DNA of 61,708 nt, from assembly GCF_003129565.1 (NCBI RefSeq), contig NZ_QETF01000021.1, positions 1-61,708 on the forward strand, read 5' to 3'. A model generated the notes under the pieces. It had not been told where the DNA came from and ran no database searches. It was given only the letters and a program-made list of their open reading frames with translations. The DNA comes from Salibaculum griseiflavum (lineage in GTDB: Bacteria > Pseudomonadota > Alphaproteobacteria > Rhodobacterales > Rhodobacteraceae). This document shows, one piece after another, positions 35,288 to 43,084 of this stretch; within the stretch, counting starts at the first letter, position 1; the number at the start of each line of letters is the position of its first letter. Made by a program: the position numbers and the translations under genes.

Positions 35288-35727
35288 GAGCCCTGATCCA
35301 ACGTGTTTCCGAGGCCGCTGTCAGGGTCGACGGCGCGGTGATCGGCCAGTGCGGCCACGGCCTGCTGATCCTGGTGTGCGCCATGCAGGGGGATACCGAT
35401 GACCTGCCTGCGAAACTGGCCGCCAAGATTTCCAAGCTGCGCATTTTCAAGGATGACGAGGGGCGGATGAACCGCTCTGTTCAGGATATCGGTGGATCGG
35501 CACTTGTCGTCAGCCAGTTCACGCTGGCCGCCGATACGAGCCGGGGCAACCGGCCCGGCTTTTCCATGGCCGCCGCGCCCCAGGATGGCGAGCGGCTTTA
35601 CGAAGCCTTCACGCAAGAGCTCGGCACGCTTGGTGTGCCGGTCGAAACCGGGCAATTCGGCGCGGACATGAAGGTCTCGCTGGTCAATGACGGGCCGGTG
35701 ACCATCTGGATGGACACCGACGACTGA
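35284..35727 (+). CDS. dtd: D-aminoacyl-tRNA deacylase
   Basis: The 147-residue enzyme hydrolyses D-amino acids mischarged on tRNA. It starts [17 protein letters not shown] and has the catalytic [17 protein letters not shown] segment and a final [18 protein letters not shown], which carries the Gly-cisPro-like motif of the family. It is translationally coupled to the upstream kinase gene by a 4-base overlap. Confidence 0.95.
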   Translation: MRALIQRVSEAAVRVDGAVIGQCGHGLLILVCAMQGDTDDLPAKLAAKISKLRIFKDDEGRMNRSVQDIGGSALVVSQFTLAADTSRGNRPGFSMAAAPQDGERLYEAFTQELGTLGVPVETGQFGADMKVSLVNDGPVTIWMDTDD

Positions 35728-36210
35728 TCACGCCCCGCAAGGCATCGCCACGACAAGGACCGCGATCGGACCGCTATTGGTGCCGTCCACGATGGCGACG
35801 CCGAATTCGCGCGCCTGCGGCACCAGCATGTTTGTGCGGTGGCCGGGCGATTGCATCCAGCCGCTCACGACTGTCTGCGGCTGCGGATACCCATAGGCCA
35901 GGTTCTCGGCGGTCAGGCAGGTGCGGTATCCAACGGATTTGACCCGCTGATGCGCGCCGCTGCCATCGGACCCGCGATGGTCAAAAAACGCGTTCTGCTG
36001 CATGTCGCAGGCATGGCGCATGGCCGCCCTGGACAGGCGGCGGTTGAAGTCCAGCGTATTCAACCCATTGGCGCGCCGGGTGGCGTTCAGGCCCTGGGCG
36101 ATCTGGGTGGCGAACTCGTTGGCATTGTCAGGCACGGAACAACTGGCTTCGGCGCTGCCGGCGCTCAGCGCAAGACCGGCGGCGAGGGCCATGATCTTCA
36201 GGGAGGTCAT
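35728..36210 (-). CDS. Secreted CAP-domain (SCP/PR-1) protein
   Basis: The 160-residue protein has a cleavable signal peptide (MTSLKIMALAAGLALSAGSA, cut near AEA) and one CAP domain, with HACDMQQNAFFDHRGSDG, LTAENLAYGYP and WMQSPGHRTNML. Four cysteines suggest disulfides (C24 early, the last near the C-terminus). It is a second, unlinked CAP protein in the window and differs from the first in having no lipobox. Confidence 0.85.
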   Translation of the reverse strand: MTSLKIMALAAGLALSAGSAEASCSVPDNANEFATQIAQGLNATRRANGLNTLDFNRRLSRAAMRHACDMQQNAFFDHRGSDGSGAHQRVKSVGYRTCLTAENLAYGYPQPQTVVSGWMQSPGHRTNMLVPQAREFGVAIVDGTNSGPIAVLVVAMPCGA

Positions 36211-36310
36211 CGGGTCGGGCTCCTCTTTGGCATCTTACAGATCAGAGATGGAACCAGAGGATTCCGGCCCGCAGCGGGCCGATTTACGGCAGTTTGGGGG
36301 CAATTTCAGC

Positions 36311-36324
36311 TCGACTCGAGTCGA
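36311..36324. other. 14-base perfect palindrome downstream of znuB
   Basis: TCGACTCGAGTCGA lies 4 bases beyond the znuB stop codon. A GGCCCGC-A-GCGGGCC dyad follows at 36266-36280. Either could fold at the 3' end of the zur-znuCB transcript, but neither has a T-run. Confidence 0.3.
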
Positions 36325-36327
36325 ATA

Positions 36328-37134
36328 TCACTGGCCCCAGCCGCGCTGCAAACGTCCGCCCAGGCTCGCCAGGGCGAAAAAGCCGATCGCCACGCAGACG
36401 ATCGACGGCCCCGCCGGCGTATCGAAGCGCAGCGCCATCCACAACCCGCCAATGGCCGACGCGATGCCAACCAGGGTGGCCAGCGCCGCCATGGCCTCGG
36501 GCCCACGGGCCCACCAGCGCGCCACGGCCGCCGGAATGATGAGCATGGCGGTGATCAGCAGCGCGCCCACGACCTTGATCGATACCGCCACCACTGCCGC
36601 CAGCAGCACGGTCAGGATCAGGCGTTCGCGCCGGGGCCGCAGGCCGGCCGCCCGGGCCAGATCGGGGGACAGGGTGGCCGTCAGAAGGGCCTGCCAGCGC
36701 CAGGCCAGCGCCGCCGTCACCAGGGCCGCGCCGGCCCAGATCACCGCAAGGTCACCGCGCGACACAAGAAGGATATCGCCGAACAGGTAGGATTCCAGGT
36801 CCACCCGCACACCCGGGATCAGCGACACCGCCACAAGGCCCAGCGCCAAGGCGCCATGCGACAGCACGCCCAGCGCCGTATCAACCGTAATGCCCCTTTC
36901 GCTCAATTCCGTGATCAGCAATGCCATCAACGCCGCCATCAGCAAGACACCGGCCACGATATGGATCTGGAAGCCCAGCGCGAGGGCGACGCCCAGAACG
37001 GCTGCATGGGCCGTCGCATCACCGAAATAGGCCATGCGCCGCCACACGACGAAACAGCCCAGCGCACCACAGGCCACGGCAACTCCGATCGCGGCCAAGA
37101 GGGCCCGCACGAGAAAATCGTCCAGCAGGGTCAT
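36328..37134 (-). CDS. znuB: Zinc ABC transporter permease
   Basis: The 268-residue integral membrane permease has 8 or more hydrophobic helices and the ABC-3 family blocks: MAYFGDATAHAAVLGVAL, LSHGALALGLVAVSL and LLITAMLIIPAAVARWW. Together with ZnuA and ZnuC it imports zinc. Its ATG overlaps the znuC stop by 4 bases. Confidence 0.94.
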   Translation of the reverse strand: MTLLDDFLVRALLAAIGVAVACGALGCFVVWRRMAYFGDATAHAAVLGVALALGFQIHIVAGVLLMAALMALLITELSERGITVDTALGVLSHGALALGLVAVSLIPGVRVDLESYLFGDILLVSRGDLAVIWAGAALVTAALAWRWQALLTATLSPDLARAAGLRPRRERLILTVLLAAVVAVSIKVVGALLITAMLIIPAAVARWWARGPEAMAALATLVGIASAIGGLWMALRFDTPAGPSIVCVAIGFFALASLGGRLQRGWGQ

Positions 37135-37874
37135 TCCGCGGCCTCGTGCGCGTGGTCATGGGCGTGGTCGTGGTCATGGTTATGCTCATGGCGATAAAGC
37201 GCCAGCGCCCCGCCCGTGCCGGTGCCGAACAATTCGCGATAGGCGGGCGCGGCCTCGACCACTTCGGGCGTGCCCTCGCAGCAGATATGGCCGTTCAGGC
37301 AGATCACCCGGTCGCTGGCGCTCATGACCACGTGCAATTCGTGGCTGACCATCAGCACCGCACAGCCGATCGTGTTCCGCATATCCTCGATCAATTGGTA
37401 GAACGCCGCCGAGGCAGGTTGATCCAGCCCTTGCGTCGCCTCGTCCAGCATCAGCACCTGTGGCCCCGAGAGCAGCGCCCGCGCCAACAGGACACGCTGC
37501 AACTGGCCGCCCGACAAGGCGGCGATCTGGCGCTTTTCCAGCCCTTGCACCCCGGTCCAGGCCAGCGCCTGCTCGGCCTCGGCATCGCTGACCCGATTGG
37601 GCAGGTCGAGGAACCGCCGCACGCTCATGGGCAGCGTGGGGTCGATGTGCAGTTTCTGCGGCACATAGCCGATCTTGAGACCCGGCGCGCGTTTGACGAA
37701 GCCCCGGCTGGGCGCAACCGCCCCGATCAGGGCCCGCAGAAGTGTGGACTTGCCCGACCCGTTGGGCCCGACAATGGTCACGATCTCACCCGGCTCCAGG
37801 TCCAGCGACACATCATGCAGCGCCAGCGTTCCGCCGTGCCGCACTTCGAGGTTTTCGGCGTGGATCAACGTCAT
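37131..37874 (-). CDS. znuC: Zinc ABC transporter ATP-binding protein
   Basis: The 247-residue ATPase has Walker A GPNGSGKST (36-44), signature LSGGQLQRV and Walker B VLMLDEATQGLD. The C-terminus is unusually rich in His and Asp (HEHNHDHDHAHDHAHEAAE), a likely zinc-binding tail comparable to the ZnuA repeat. It is coupled to zur and znuB by 4-base overlaps. Confidence 0.95.
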   Translation of the reverse strand: MTLIHAENLEVRHGGTLALHDVSLDLEPGEIVTIVGPNGSGKSTLLRALIGAVAPSRGFVKRAPGLKIGYVPQKLHIDPTLPMSVRRFLDLPNRVSDAEAEQALAWTGVQGLEKRQIAALSGGQLQRVLLARALLSGPQVLMLDEATQGLDQPASAAFYQLIEDMRNTIGCAVLMVSHELHVVMSASDRVICLNGHICCEGTPEVVEAAPAYRELFGTGTGGALALYRHEHNHDHDHAHDHAHEAAE

Positions 37875-38347
37875 GTCGCCACCCTCCGGCAGCCCGGGCA
37901 GGTGCCTTCGGCCTCGATCACCGTCTTGGCGATTTCGAACCCGGCCTCCCGGGCGGATTTTCCAAAGGGGCCACCCTTCGCCTCGGCCTCGGCCACCTTG
38001 CCGCAGGCCGTGCAGATCATGAAGGCGGGGTCATGGGCGGCACCGGGATGGCTGCAGGCCACGAAAGCGTTGAGCCGTTCGATCCGATGGGCAAACCCGT
38101 TTTCCACCAGGAAGCCCAGGGCGCGATACGCAACAGGCGGCTTGTCGCCCAGCCCTTCGGCATCCAGCCGCGCCAGAACGTCATAGGCCCCCAGCGCGAC
38201 GTGGCTTTCCAAAAGGATCTCAAGCACGCGGCGCCGCACCGGGGTCAGCCGCAAGCCGCGCTCGTCACAGGCCGCTTCGGCGGCGGCCAGCGCGGTGCTG
38301 ATGCAACGGCTGTGATCATGGCTGTCGAAACCAGTGGGATGGGTCAT
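37871..38347 (-). CDS. zur: Zinc uptake regulator Zur
   Basis: The 158-residue Fur-family repressor has a winged helix in the first half (LTPVRRRVLEILLES, GAYDVLARLD, PPVAYRALGFLVENG) and metal sites in the second: the H-rich CSHPGAAHDPAFMICTACGK segment and a C-terminal CPGC. With zinc bound it should repress the divergent operons through the palindrome at 38376-38389. It is the first gene of the zur-znuCB operon. Confidence 0.93.
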   Translation of the reverse strand: MTHPTGFDSHDHSRCISTALAAAEAACDERGLRLTPVRRRVLEILLESHVALGAYDVLARLDAEGLGDKPPVAYRALGFLVENGFAHRIERLNAFVACSHPGAAHDPAFMICTACGKVAEAEAKGGPFGKSAREAGFEIAKTVIEAEGTCPGCRRVAT

Positions 38348-38375
38348 GGGTGAGGTCGCGTCGATCGGGTATTGT

Positions 38376-38389
38376 TATGTTATAACATA
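38376..38389. promoter_or_regulatory. Zur box
   Basis: TATGTTATAACATA is a perfect 14-base palindrome within GTTATGTTATAACATAT, 28 bases before zur and about 41 before znuA. It matches the core of the alphaproteobacterial Zur operator (ATGTTATA..TATAACAT-like). One box between the divergent operons would let Zur shut both down when zinc is plentiful. Confidence 0.85.
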
Positions 38390-38430
38390 TCTAGTATATC
38401 GACGCCGTTCCTGATTCACAAGAGGTAGCC

Positions 38431-39501
38431 ATGCGATCCCTTCTCCTTGCTTCGACCCTGATCCCTGGCACGGCCTTCGCCGATGAACTTGCCATCGTTA
38501 CCGATATCCTGCCCGTGCAATCCCTGGTGGCGCAGGTCACCGAAGGGATCGCAACGCCCGGTGTTCTGGTGCCGCCCGGTGCGGATGCGCATTCGCTCAC
38601 GCTGCGCCCCTCGGACGCTGCGGAACTGCAAGAGGCGGATGTCATCATATGGCTGGGCGAAGGGATGACACCCTGGTTGGCCGATCCGCTCGCCAGTTTT
38701 TCCGGCGGGGCCACATCCCTTGAATTGCTGGAGACCGAGGGCTGGGAGGCCCTGGCCCCGCGTGAGGATGCGCGTTTCGACAGCGGGCATGACCATGCCG
38801 CGCACGATGACCATGACGACCATGACGACCATGACGACCATGACGACCATGACGACCATGACGACCATGACGACCATGACGACCATGACGACCATGATCA
38901 TGAGGCGCATGAACATGAGCAAGAAGAACACGATCACGATCATGCCGAACACGAAGCGCACGAACATGAGCATGACCACGGCGGCATGGACCCCCACGCC
39001 TGGACCGATCCCGAGGTCGCCTCGGTCTGGCTCGGCCATATCGCTGACACCCTCGCCGCCGCGGACCCCGCCAATGCCGACACCTACCGCGCCAATGCAG
39101 GGGCCGCTCAGGAACGGCTGGCGACGCTGAGCGCCGAGATCGAGGCGACGCTGGACCCGGTCCGGGGCCGTGCCTTCGTCGTGCCCCATGATGCGCTGCA
39201 ATATTTCGAGATCGCCTTCGACATGCCGGCCGCCGGCGCCATCGCACTGAGCGACGCCAGCGCCCCCGGTCCCGCCCGCATCCGCGCCGTTCAGGATCAG
39301 ATCGTCGAGCAGGGCATCACCTGTGTCCTGACCGATCCGCTGGTCTCGTCCGACTGGGTCACGCTGGTCACCGAGGGCACCGAGGCGCGCAGCGCCGTGG
39401 CCGACCCGATCGGGCAACCCGTGACCCCGGTTTCCGGACAATACGAGGCGATGATGCGGGCGCTGGCGACCGGGTTGGCCGACTGCCTGTCCGCCGGCTA
39501 A
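38431..39501 (+). CDS. znuA: Periplasmic zinc-binding protein with long His-Asp repeat
   Basis: The 356-residue solute-binding protein of the metal cluster A-I family has a signal peptide (MRSLLLASTLIPGTAFA) and the zinc histidines in PPGADAHSLTLRPSD, DPHAWTDPEV and FVVPHDALQYF. Between the lobes a loop holds about ten tandem HDD triplets and then more His/Glu/Asp, far longer than most ZnuA loops. The loop is thought to collect zinc in the periplasm. The DNA below it is a 9-base tandem repeat. The gene is divergent from zur and its stop overlaps the next gene convergently. Confidence 0.95.
   Translation: MRSLLLASTLIPGTAFADELAIVTDILPVQSLVAQVTEGIATPGVLVPPGADAHSLTLRPSDAAELQEADVIIWLGEGMTPWLADPLASFSGGATSLELLETEGWEALAPREDARFDSGHDHAAHDDHDDHDDHDDHDDHDDHDDHDDHDDHDDHDHEAHEHEQEEHDHDHAEHEAHEHEHDHGGMDPHAWTDPEVASVWLGHIADTLAAADPANADTYRANAGAAQERLATLSAEIEATLDPVRGRAFVVPHDALQYFEIAFDMPAAGAIALSDASAPGPARIRAVQDQIVEQGITCVLTDPLVSSDWVTLVTEGTEARSAVADPIGQPVTPVSGQYEAMMRALATGLADCLSAG
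38809..38897 (+). repeat. 9-base tandem repeat (GACCATGAC) inside znuA
   Basis: About ten near-perfect copies of a 9-base unit encode the (HDD)n stretch of the ZnuA loop. Unit length is a multiple of three, so slippage changes repeat number without a frameshift. The nucleotide identity of the copies, stronger than protein selection alone needs, suggests recent expansion. Confidence 0.85.
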
Positions 39502-39866
39502 AGGAACCCTCGCCAGCCCAGCACGACAAGAAGCAGCGCCACCACGACGATCAGGTTGAAGGACACCACACCGGCGAGGCCCAGCAGCCTTTCCTTGCGC
39601 CGCTCGGCCGGGTCGATGTCGCGCAGATGGGCGGCGACCCGGTCGGCGGCGGCACGCAGGGCGGCTTCGTCAACAATGTGATGCAGCTTGGGGTGGCGGC
39701 GCATATCCTGCCACCGGTCGATCAAGCTCAGGTCGCGGCGGATCCGGCGCGGCAGCAACCGGCCGGCCCTGCGCGTCTGCTGGGCCAGGCTGCGGCCACG
39801 AATGCCCAGCCGCTCTTCCATCAGGCGCCCGAGATCGGCGTCAAGTCTGTCCAGGTCACGGCTCAT
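39498..39866 (-). CDS. Hypothetical membrane-anchored protein
   Basis: The 122-residue protein has a charged helical N-terminal part rich in Arg and Leu (RDLDRLDADLGRLMEERLG, RRAGRLLPRRIRRDLSLID) and one C-terminal hydrophobic helix (about residues 98-117). I do not recognise a named domain; small tail-anchored proteins of this type are common in Rhodobacteraceae. Its stop overlaps znuA by 4 bases. Confidence 0.7.
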   Translation of the reverse strand: MSRDLDRLDADLGRLMEERLGIRGRSLAQQTRRAGRLLPRRIRRDLSLIDRWQDMRRHPKLHHIVDEAALRAAADRVAAHLRDIDPAERRKERLLGLAGVVSFNLIVVVALLLVVLGWRGFL

Positions 39867-39917
39867 GCCCGTCCATAGCCCGGCCGCGGGGGGCTTTCAA
39901 TCGCCGCCCCCTGCGGC

Positions 39918-39923
39918 TAAGCC
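39918..39923 (+). promoter_or_regulatory. Candidate -10 box near the esterase start
   Basis: TAAGCC lies 7 bases before the ATG at 39931 and no Shine-Dalgarno sequence is present; it repeats the close -10/ATG layout seen at several genes here. Confidence 0.3.
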
Positions 39924-39930
39924 TGCGCCC

Positions 39931-40665
39931 ATGCTGAACACGATCGAACATGGCACACCCGACCTACCCCCCCTTCTGATTGCACATGGGCTGTTCGGCT
40001 CGGGTCGCAATTGGGGCGTGATCGGCAAGCGGCTCTCGGACAGTTACCACGTCATCTGCCCCGATATGCGCAACCACGGTGACAGCCCATGGTTCGACAG
40101 CCATGGCTATCTGGACATGGCAGAGGATTTGGCGGACCTGCTGGACGGCCCCACGGACGTGGTCGGCCATTCCATGGGCGGCAAGGCGGCGATGATGCTG
40201 GCGCTGACCCGGCCCGAACTGGTCAAGCGGCTGGTCGTAGCGGATATCGCGCCGGTGGCCTACACCCACACCCAGTCACACAATATCGACGCCATGCGCG
40301 CGGTCGACCTGTCGGGCATCACCCGTCGGTCCGAAGCGGCGGACCTGCTGGATGTGGGCGATGACGTCAAATCCTTCCTGCTGCAATCCCTGGACGCAGG
40401 CGAAAGACGCTGGAAGCTGAACCTCGACGTGCTGGACCGCGAGATGGACAAGATCATCGGCTGGCCCGACGTGTCAGGTCGGTTCGACGGCCCCACCCTT
40501 TTCCTGTCCGGCGGGAAATCGGACTACGTCCAGCCCGACTACCGCGACCGGATCAAGACGCTGTTTCCGAATGCGCGGTTTGCCAAGATCCCCGATGCAG
40601 GGCATTGGCTGCATGCCGAAAAGCCCCGCGACTTCGAAAAGACCCTGCGCGTCTTTCTGGACTGA
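39931..40665 (+). CDS. Alpha/beta hydrolase, YbfF-like esterase
   Basis: The 244-residue protein has LLIAHGLFGSGRNWG (oxyanion region), MRNHGDSPWFDSHGY, the nucleophile in GHSMGGKAAM, the acid region in LFLSGGKSDYV, and the final histidine in AGHWLHAEKP. This order fits the YbfF family of acyl esterases/thioesterases. The start at 39931 is chosen because homology begins there; the longer frame upstream overlaps the preceding gene. Confidence 0.88.
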   Translation: MLNTIEHGTPDLPPLLIAHGLFGSGRNWGVIGKRLSDSYHVICPDMRNHGDSPWFDSHGYLDMAEDLADLLDGPTDVVGHSMGGKAAMMLALTRPELVKRLVVADIAPVAYTHTQSHNIDAMRAVDLSGITRRSEAADLLDVGDDVKSFLLQSLDAGERRWKLNLDVLDREMDKIIGWPDVSGRFDGPTLFLSGGKSDYVQPDYRDRIKTLFPNARFAKIPDAGHWLHAEKPRDFEKTLRVFLD

Positions 40666-40920
40666 TCAGATTTCGCGCGCGTTTGGATGCGGGAGAAAGT
40701 CGCTGTCCTTCTCACGCGTGTGGTCGAAACCGGGATCCTCGCGCTTGATGCGGCGGGACACGTAGCGGGATGCCGGCCAGGCCGACAACAACCCGACCAG
40801 AGCCGCGCCCAGGATAGCGGGCCACGTGTAATAGCCCAGCGACATCACGGCGATGACGAATGCACCGGACAGGGTCGGGAAAACGGCGGAGAACAGCAAA
40901 ACGAGCTTCAGGCGATCCAT
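40666..40920 (-). CDS. Small membrane protein, paralogue 3 of 3
   Basis: The 84-residue protein has two hydrophobic helices (LVLLFSAVFPTLSGAFVIAV, ILGAALVGLLSAWPAS) and then a charged tail (RRIKREDPGFDHTREKD). It shares the pattern L-x-G-x-x-x-I-A-x-x-x-x-G-Y-x-T-x-x-P-I-x-G-A with the two genes upstream on this strand. Its ATG follows AAAGGAGG. The function is unknown. Confidence 0.75.
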   Translation of the reverse strand: MDRLKLVLLFSAVFPTLSGAFVIAVMSLGYYTWPAILGAALVGLLSAWPASRYVSRRIKREDPGFDHTREKDSDFLPHPNAREI

Positions 40921-40995
40921 GATGGGCCTCCTTTCACGGCTTGAAGCTATGCAGCCCCTGACCCGATCCAACCGACAGTCAAGACATCGTGAGGA

Positions 40996-41175
40996 TCACC
41001 CGCCCAAGCCTCGCGCCACCAGAGCGGACACCGGCAACGCCACGACACCGCCTAACGCGGCCGCGCCCAGAAGCGGCCAAAGCCCCGTCACCCCGGCCAC
41101 CAGCGCAACCACGACGCAGGTGCCCGCAAGGGTCGAGGCGATGACGCCGAACAGCGCCCGGGCCAGCCCGCTCAT
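40996..41175 (-). CDS. Small membrane protein, paralogue 2 of 3
   Basis: The 59-residue protein starts MSGLARALFGVIASTLAGTC and ends ALVARGLGG. Two hydrophobic helices flank a short Thr-Gly-Leu-Trp-Pro turn. It overlaps the upstream paralogue by 4 bases (ATGA), so it is translationally coupled. It is short enough to escape standard gene cut-offs. It is the most divergent of the three. Confidence 0.75.
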   Translation of the reverse strand: MSGLARALFGVIASTLAGTCVVVALVAGVTGLWPLLGAAALGGVVALPVSALVARGLGG

Positions 41176-41357
41176 CCGCGGTTCACGATGGCCTTTGCGA
41201 CCATGATCGACACCGGGATCGCCAGCAGAAAGCCCAGCGTCACCGCGATGATGATCGGGCGGGTGGTGTCATAGCCCATCACCAAGCCCGCGATCATGAA
41301 AGACCCGGCCAGCGAGGTGCCGATGACGAAGAAGAGAATAGCTGCAAGACGGCCCAT
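41172..41357 (-). CDS. Small membrane protein, paralogue 1 of 3
   Basis: The 61-residue protein has two helices, with the pattern LAGSFMIAGLVMGYDTTRPI and then AVTLGFLLAIPVSIMVAKAI. It is most like the 84-residue protein (LSGAFVIAVMSLGYYTWPAI). GGGGAG lies before the ATG. The AT-rich cassette begins about 190 bases upstream in divergent orientation. Confidence 0.78.
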   Translation of the reverse strand: MGRLAAILFFVIGTSLAGSFMIAGLVMGYDTTRPIIIAVTLGFLLAIPVSIMVAKAIVNRG

Positions 41358-41550
41358 GTGAGACTCCCCTTTGGGTGAATGCATGGGGAGTTTGGCATGT
41401 GTTGGGGGGTCGGGGCGTTGATTTGGGTCAAAGGGGGGGAGGATGAGTGATGGTCCGCAAACAGCCGATAGACTCAGAAACAAATGAGCAATACCCTTCA
41501 AGTTGTGCCCCGCATGAAAGTTGGCATGTTTGGGATAGCTGGAGACTAAC

Positions 41551-42312
41551 GTGAAATCGGATACGAAAAACCCCTTTGATAGCTTGTGTGAATTGCTGAC
41601 TATCGCTCACGATATTGAGCAGGATGAGATAAATGTCTTCTGCCAGTTGAATTTTTCCGACGAGGAAATTGAGCTTGACGAAGGGTTCTGCATCTCAGTC
41701 GGTATCCACAAGGCCGTTCTTCAAGCCCATCTCTTCGGGGCCCAAGCTGTTCTTGGAAGCCACCACAACAATCCACCAAAAGCCTTGGTTGAGAAATCCC
41801 GATCGCACCGGAAGCTCCGAACTGCTCAAGGTGCTGTCGCTGCAGGAACAAAGCTTGGGGTTTCGACGAGCACTCCTAAGGCGAAGGTCCAAGCGTCAGG
41901 CAATACAGAAATCTCAACAACCCATGAGACTGAAGAAATCAGTAACGAAAGCTGGACGGAAACTCCGGTAAGATACAAGTCAGGAAATCGTTGGAGTATC
42001 GAAGACGTATCCAGCGTCAGCGACTCAGTTCTATGCGGAAACTACATATCAAATGAGCGGCTTCTGGCAGTAACGAAGAGCTCAGGCGCGAATAGGACTG
42101 AGATTGAATGTAGTGTGATCGTAAAGAAGTCGGACTTTGAGGTTCAACCCGAAGGGAATCCTTTTCAGAGACGGTATAGGTCAGCCAAACACAAAGAAAA
42201 GTTTATGAAAGCAATTATTGGGAAAGCTATTATGAGGAACTCTGGGCAAGACAGCGCCTGGGTGACAGTCTCATCAGCCACGCTATTAGACGACGAATAC
42301 GATGCTGAATAA
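41551..42312 (+). CDS. Unrecognised protein A of an AT-rich two-gene cassette
   Basis: The 253-residue protein starts at a GTG behind GGAG. It has an acidic N-terminal domain (about 1-70, with EIELDEGFCISVGIHKAVLQ), a Ser/Thr/Glu-rich low-complexity linker (about 100-135) and a C-terminal domain with VKKSDFEVQPEGNPFQRRYR and KEKFMKAIIGKAIMRNSGQD. I see no catalytic motif, signal peptide or membrane helix. Codon use and base composition are visibly more AT-rich than both neighbours, which suggests transfer. It overlaps gene B by 11 bases, so the two act together. Confidence 0.7.
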   Translation: MKSDTKNPFDSLCELLTIAHDIEQDEINVFCQLNFSDEEIELDEGFCISVGIHKAVLQAHLFGAQAVLGSHHNNPPKALVEKSRSHRKLRTAQGAVAAGTKLGVSTSTPKAKVQASGNTEISTTHETEEISNESWTETPVRYKSGNRWSIEDVSSVSDSVLCGNYISNERLLAVTKSSGANRTEIECSVIVKKSDFEVQPEGNPFQRRYRSAKHKEKFMKAIIGKAIMRNSGQDSAWVTVSSATLLDDEYDAE

Positions 42313-43084
42313 TATTGAAGAGATTCTCTCTGAGGAGGAGAAAATCTCCCTACTAAGAATCCAGAAAGCGGTTAATTGGAGCTTTTCTAATCTAGTAAAG
42401 ATAAGTGGACTCGATCCTAAACTTGATTTTCAGAACCTTGACCTTAGAGAGCTAGACCTTCGCGGTGAGGATCTGAGAGGCTTCAACTTCAGGGGAAGTG
42501 ACCTTAGAGGTTCTGTTCGAGATGACTCCACACTGATTGATAAGACCACAATCCTCGCCGATACACAAATCGATTGGATCGAGTCCGACAATCCTGATAT
42601 TACTGAATTGATGTCAAAGATACAATCAGCCTCTTCCAAGACACAAAAGCAAGAATTGGTCGCTGAACTCTGTGACAACTACAATAGCCCAGATCACATC
42701 AGGCAGTTTCTACGAGGTCAAATAGAACGCACTGCATCAGTTGAGAACTTCGTGGTCCTAGTTGACCGCTTCGAGCCCAAGCACACAAACGATAAAATTG
42801 CTATTTTGCGATCTCTAAGAAAACTCGCGTTACAAAGCGCCAAGAAGAGACGGGCCAAAGGTAAGAGCCAATTTTCCGTGATTGGCTTTTCGTCGTTCAT
42901 CAAACAACTAGAATCGAGTCGAAACAACGCTGTCCTCACAGTACTAGAAAACTACGTTGGTCAGTCATACAAGGCAGGAAGGGTTTCACTCGATCCAAAG
43001 GTCTTTGAGATATCTGATGATCTTACGCGGTTTCTAGAAGCTGTAGAAACCTCGGACAAGTCCTCCATCCAGCAATTGCTCTAG
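42302..43084 (+). CDS. Pentapeptide-repeat protein B of the AT-rich cassette
   Basis: The 260-residue protein has an N-terminal helical region (about 1-40), about six pentapeptide repeats of the A(D/N)LxX type at about 41-70 ([25 protein letters not shown]) and a long helical, Lys/Ser-rich C-terminus without a recognised domain. Such short repeat blocks occur in toxin-immunity, DNA-mimic and defence proteins; the role here is inference. It starts inside gene A (11-base overlap). Its stop overlaps the lepA stop on the opposite strand. Confidence 0.72.
   Translation: MLNNIEEILSEEEKISLLRIQKAVNWSFSNLVKISGLDPKLDFQNLDLRELDLRGEDLRGFNFRGSDLRGSVRDDSTLIDKTTILADTQIDWIESDNPDITELMSKIQSASSKTQKQELVAELCDNYNSPDHIRQFLRGQIERTASVENFVVLVDRFEPKHTNDKIAILRSLRKLALQSAKKRRAKGKSQFSVIGFSSFIKQLESSRNNAVLTVLENYVGQSYKAGRVSLDPKVFEISDDLTRFLEAVETSDKSSIQQLL

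Noticed and set aside
38809-38897. The regularly spaced repeats as a CRISPR array
   Set aside because: The unit is 9 bases without spacers and codes the His-Asp-Asp loop of ZnuA in frame.
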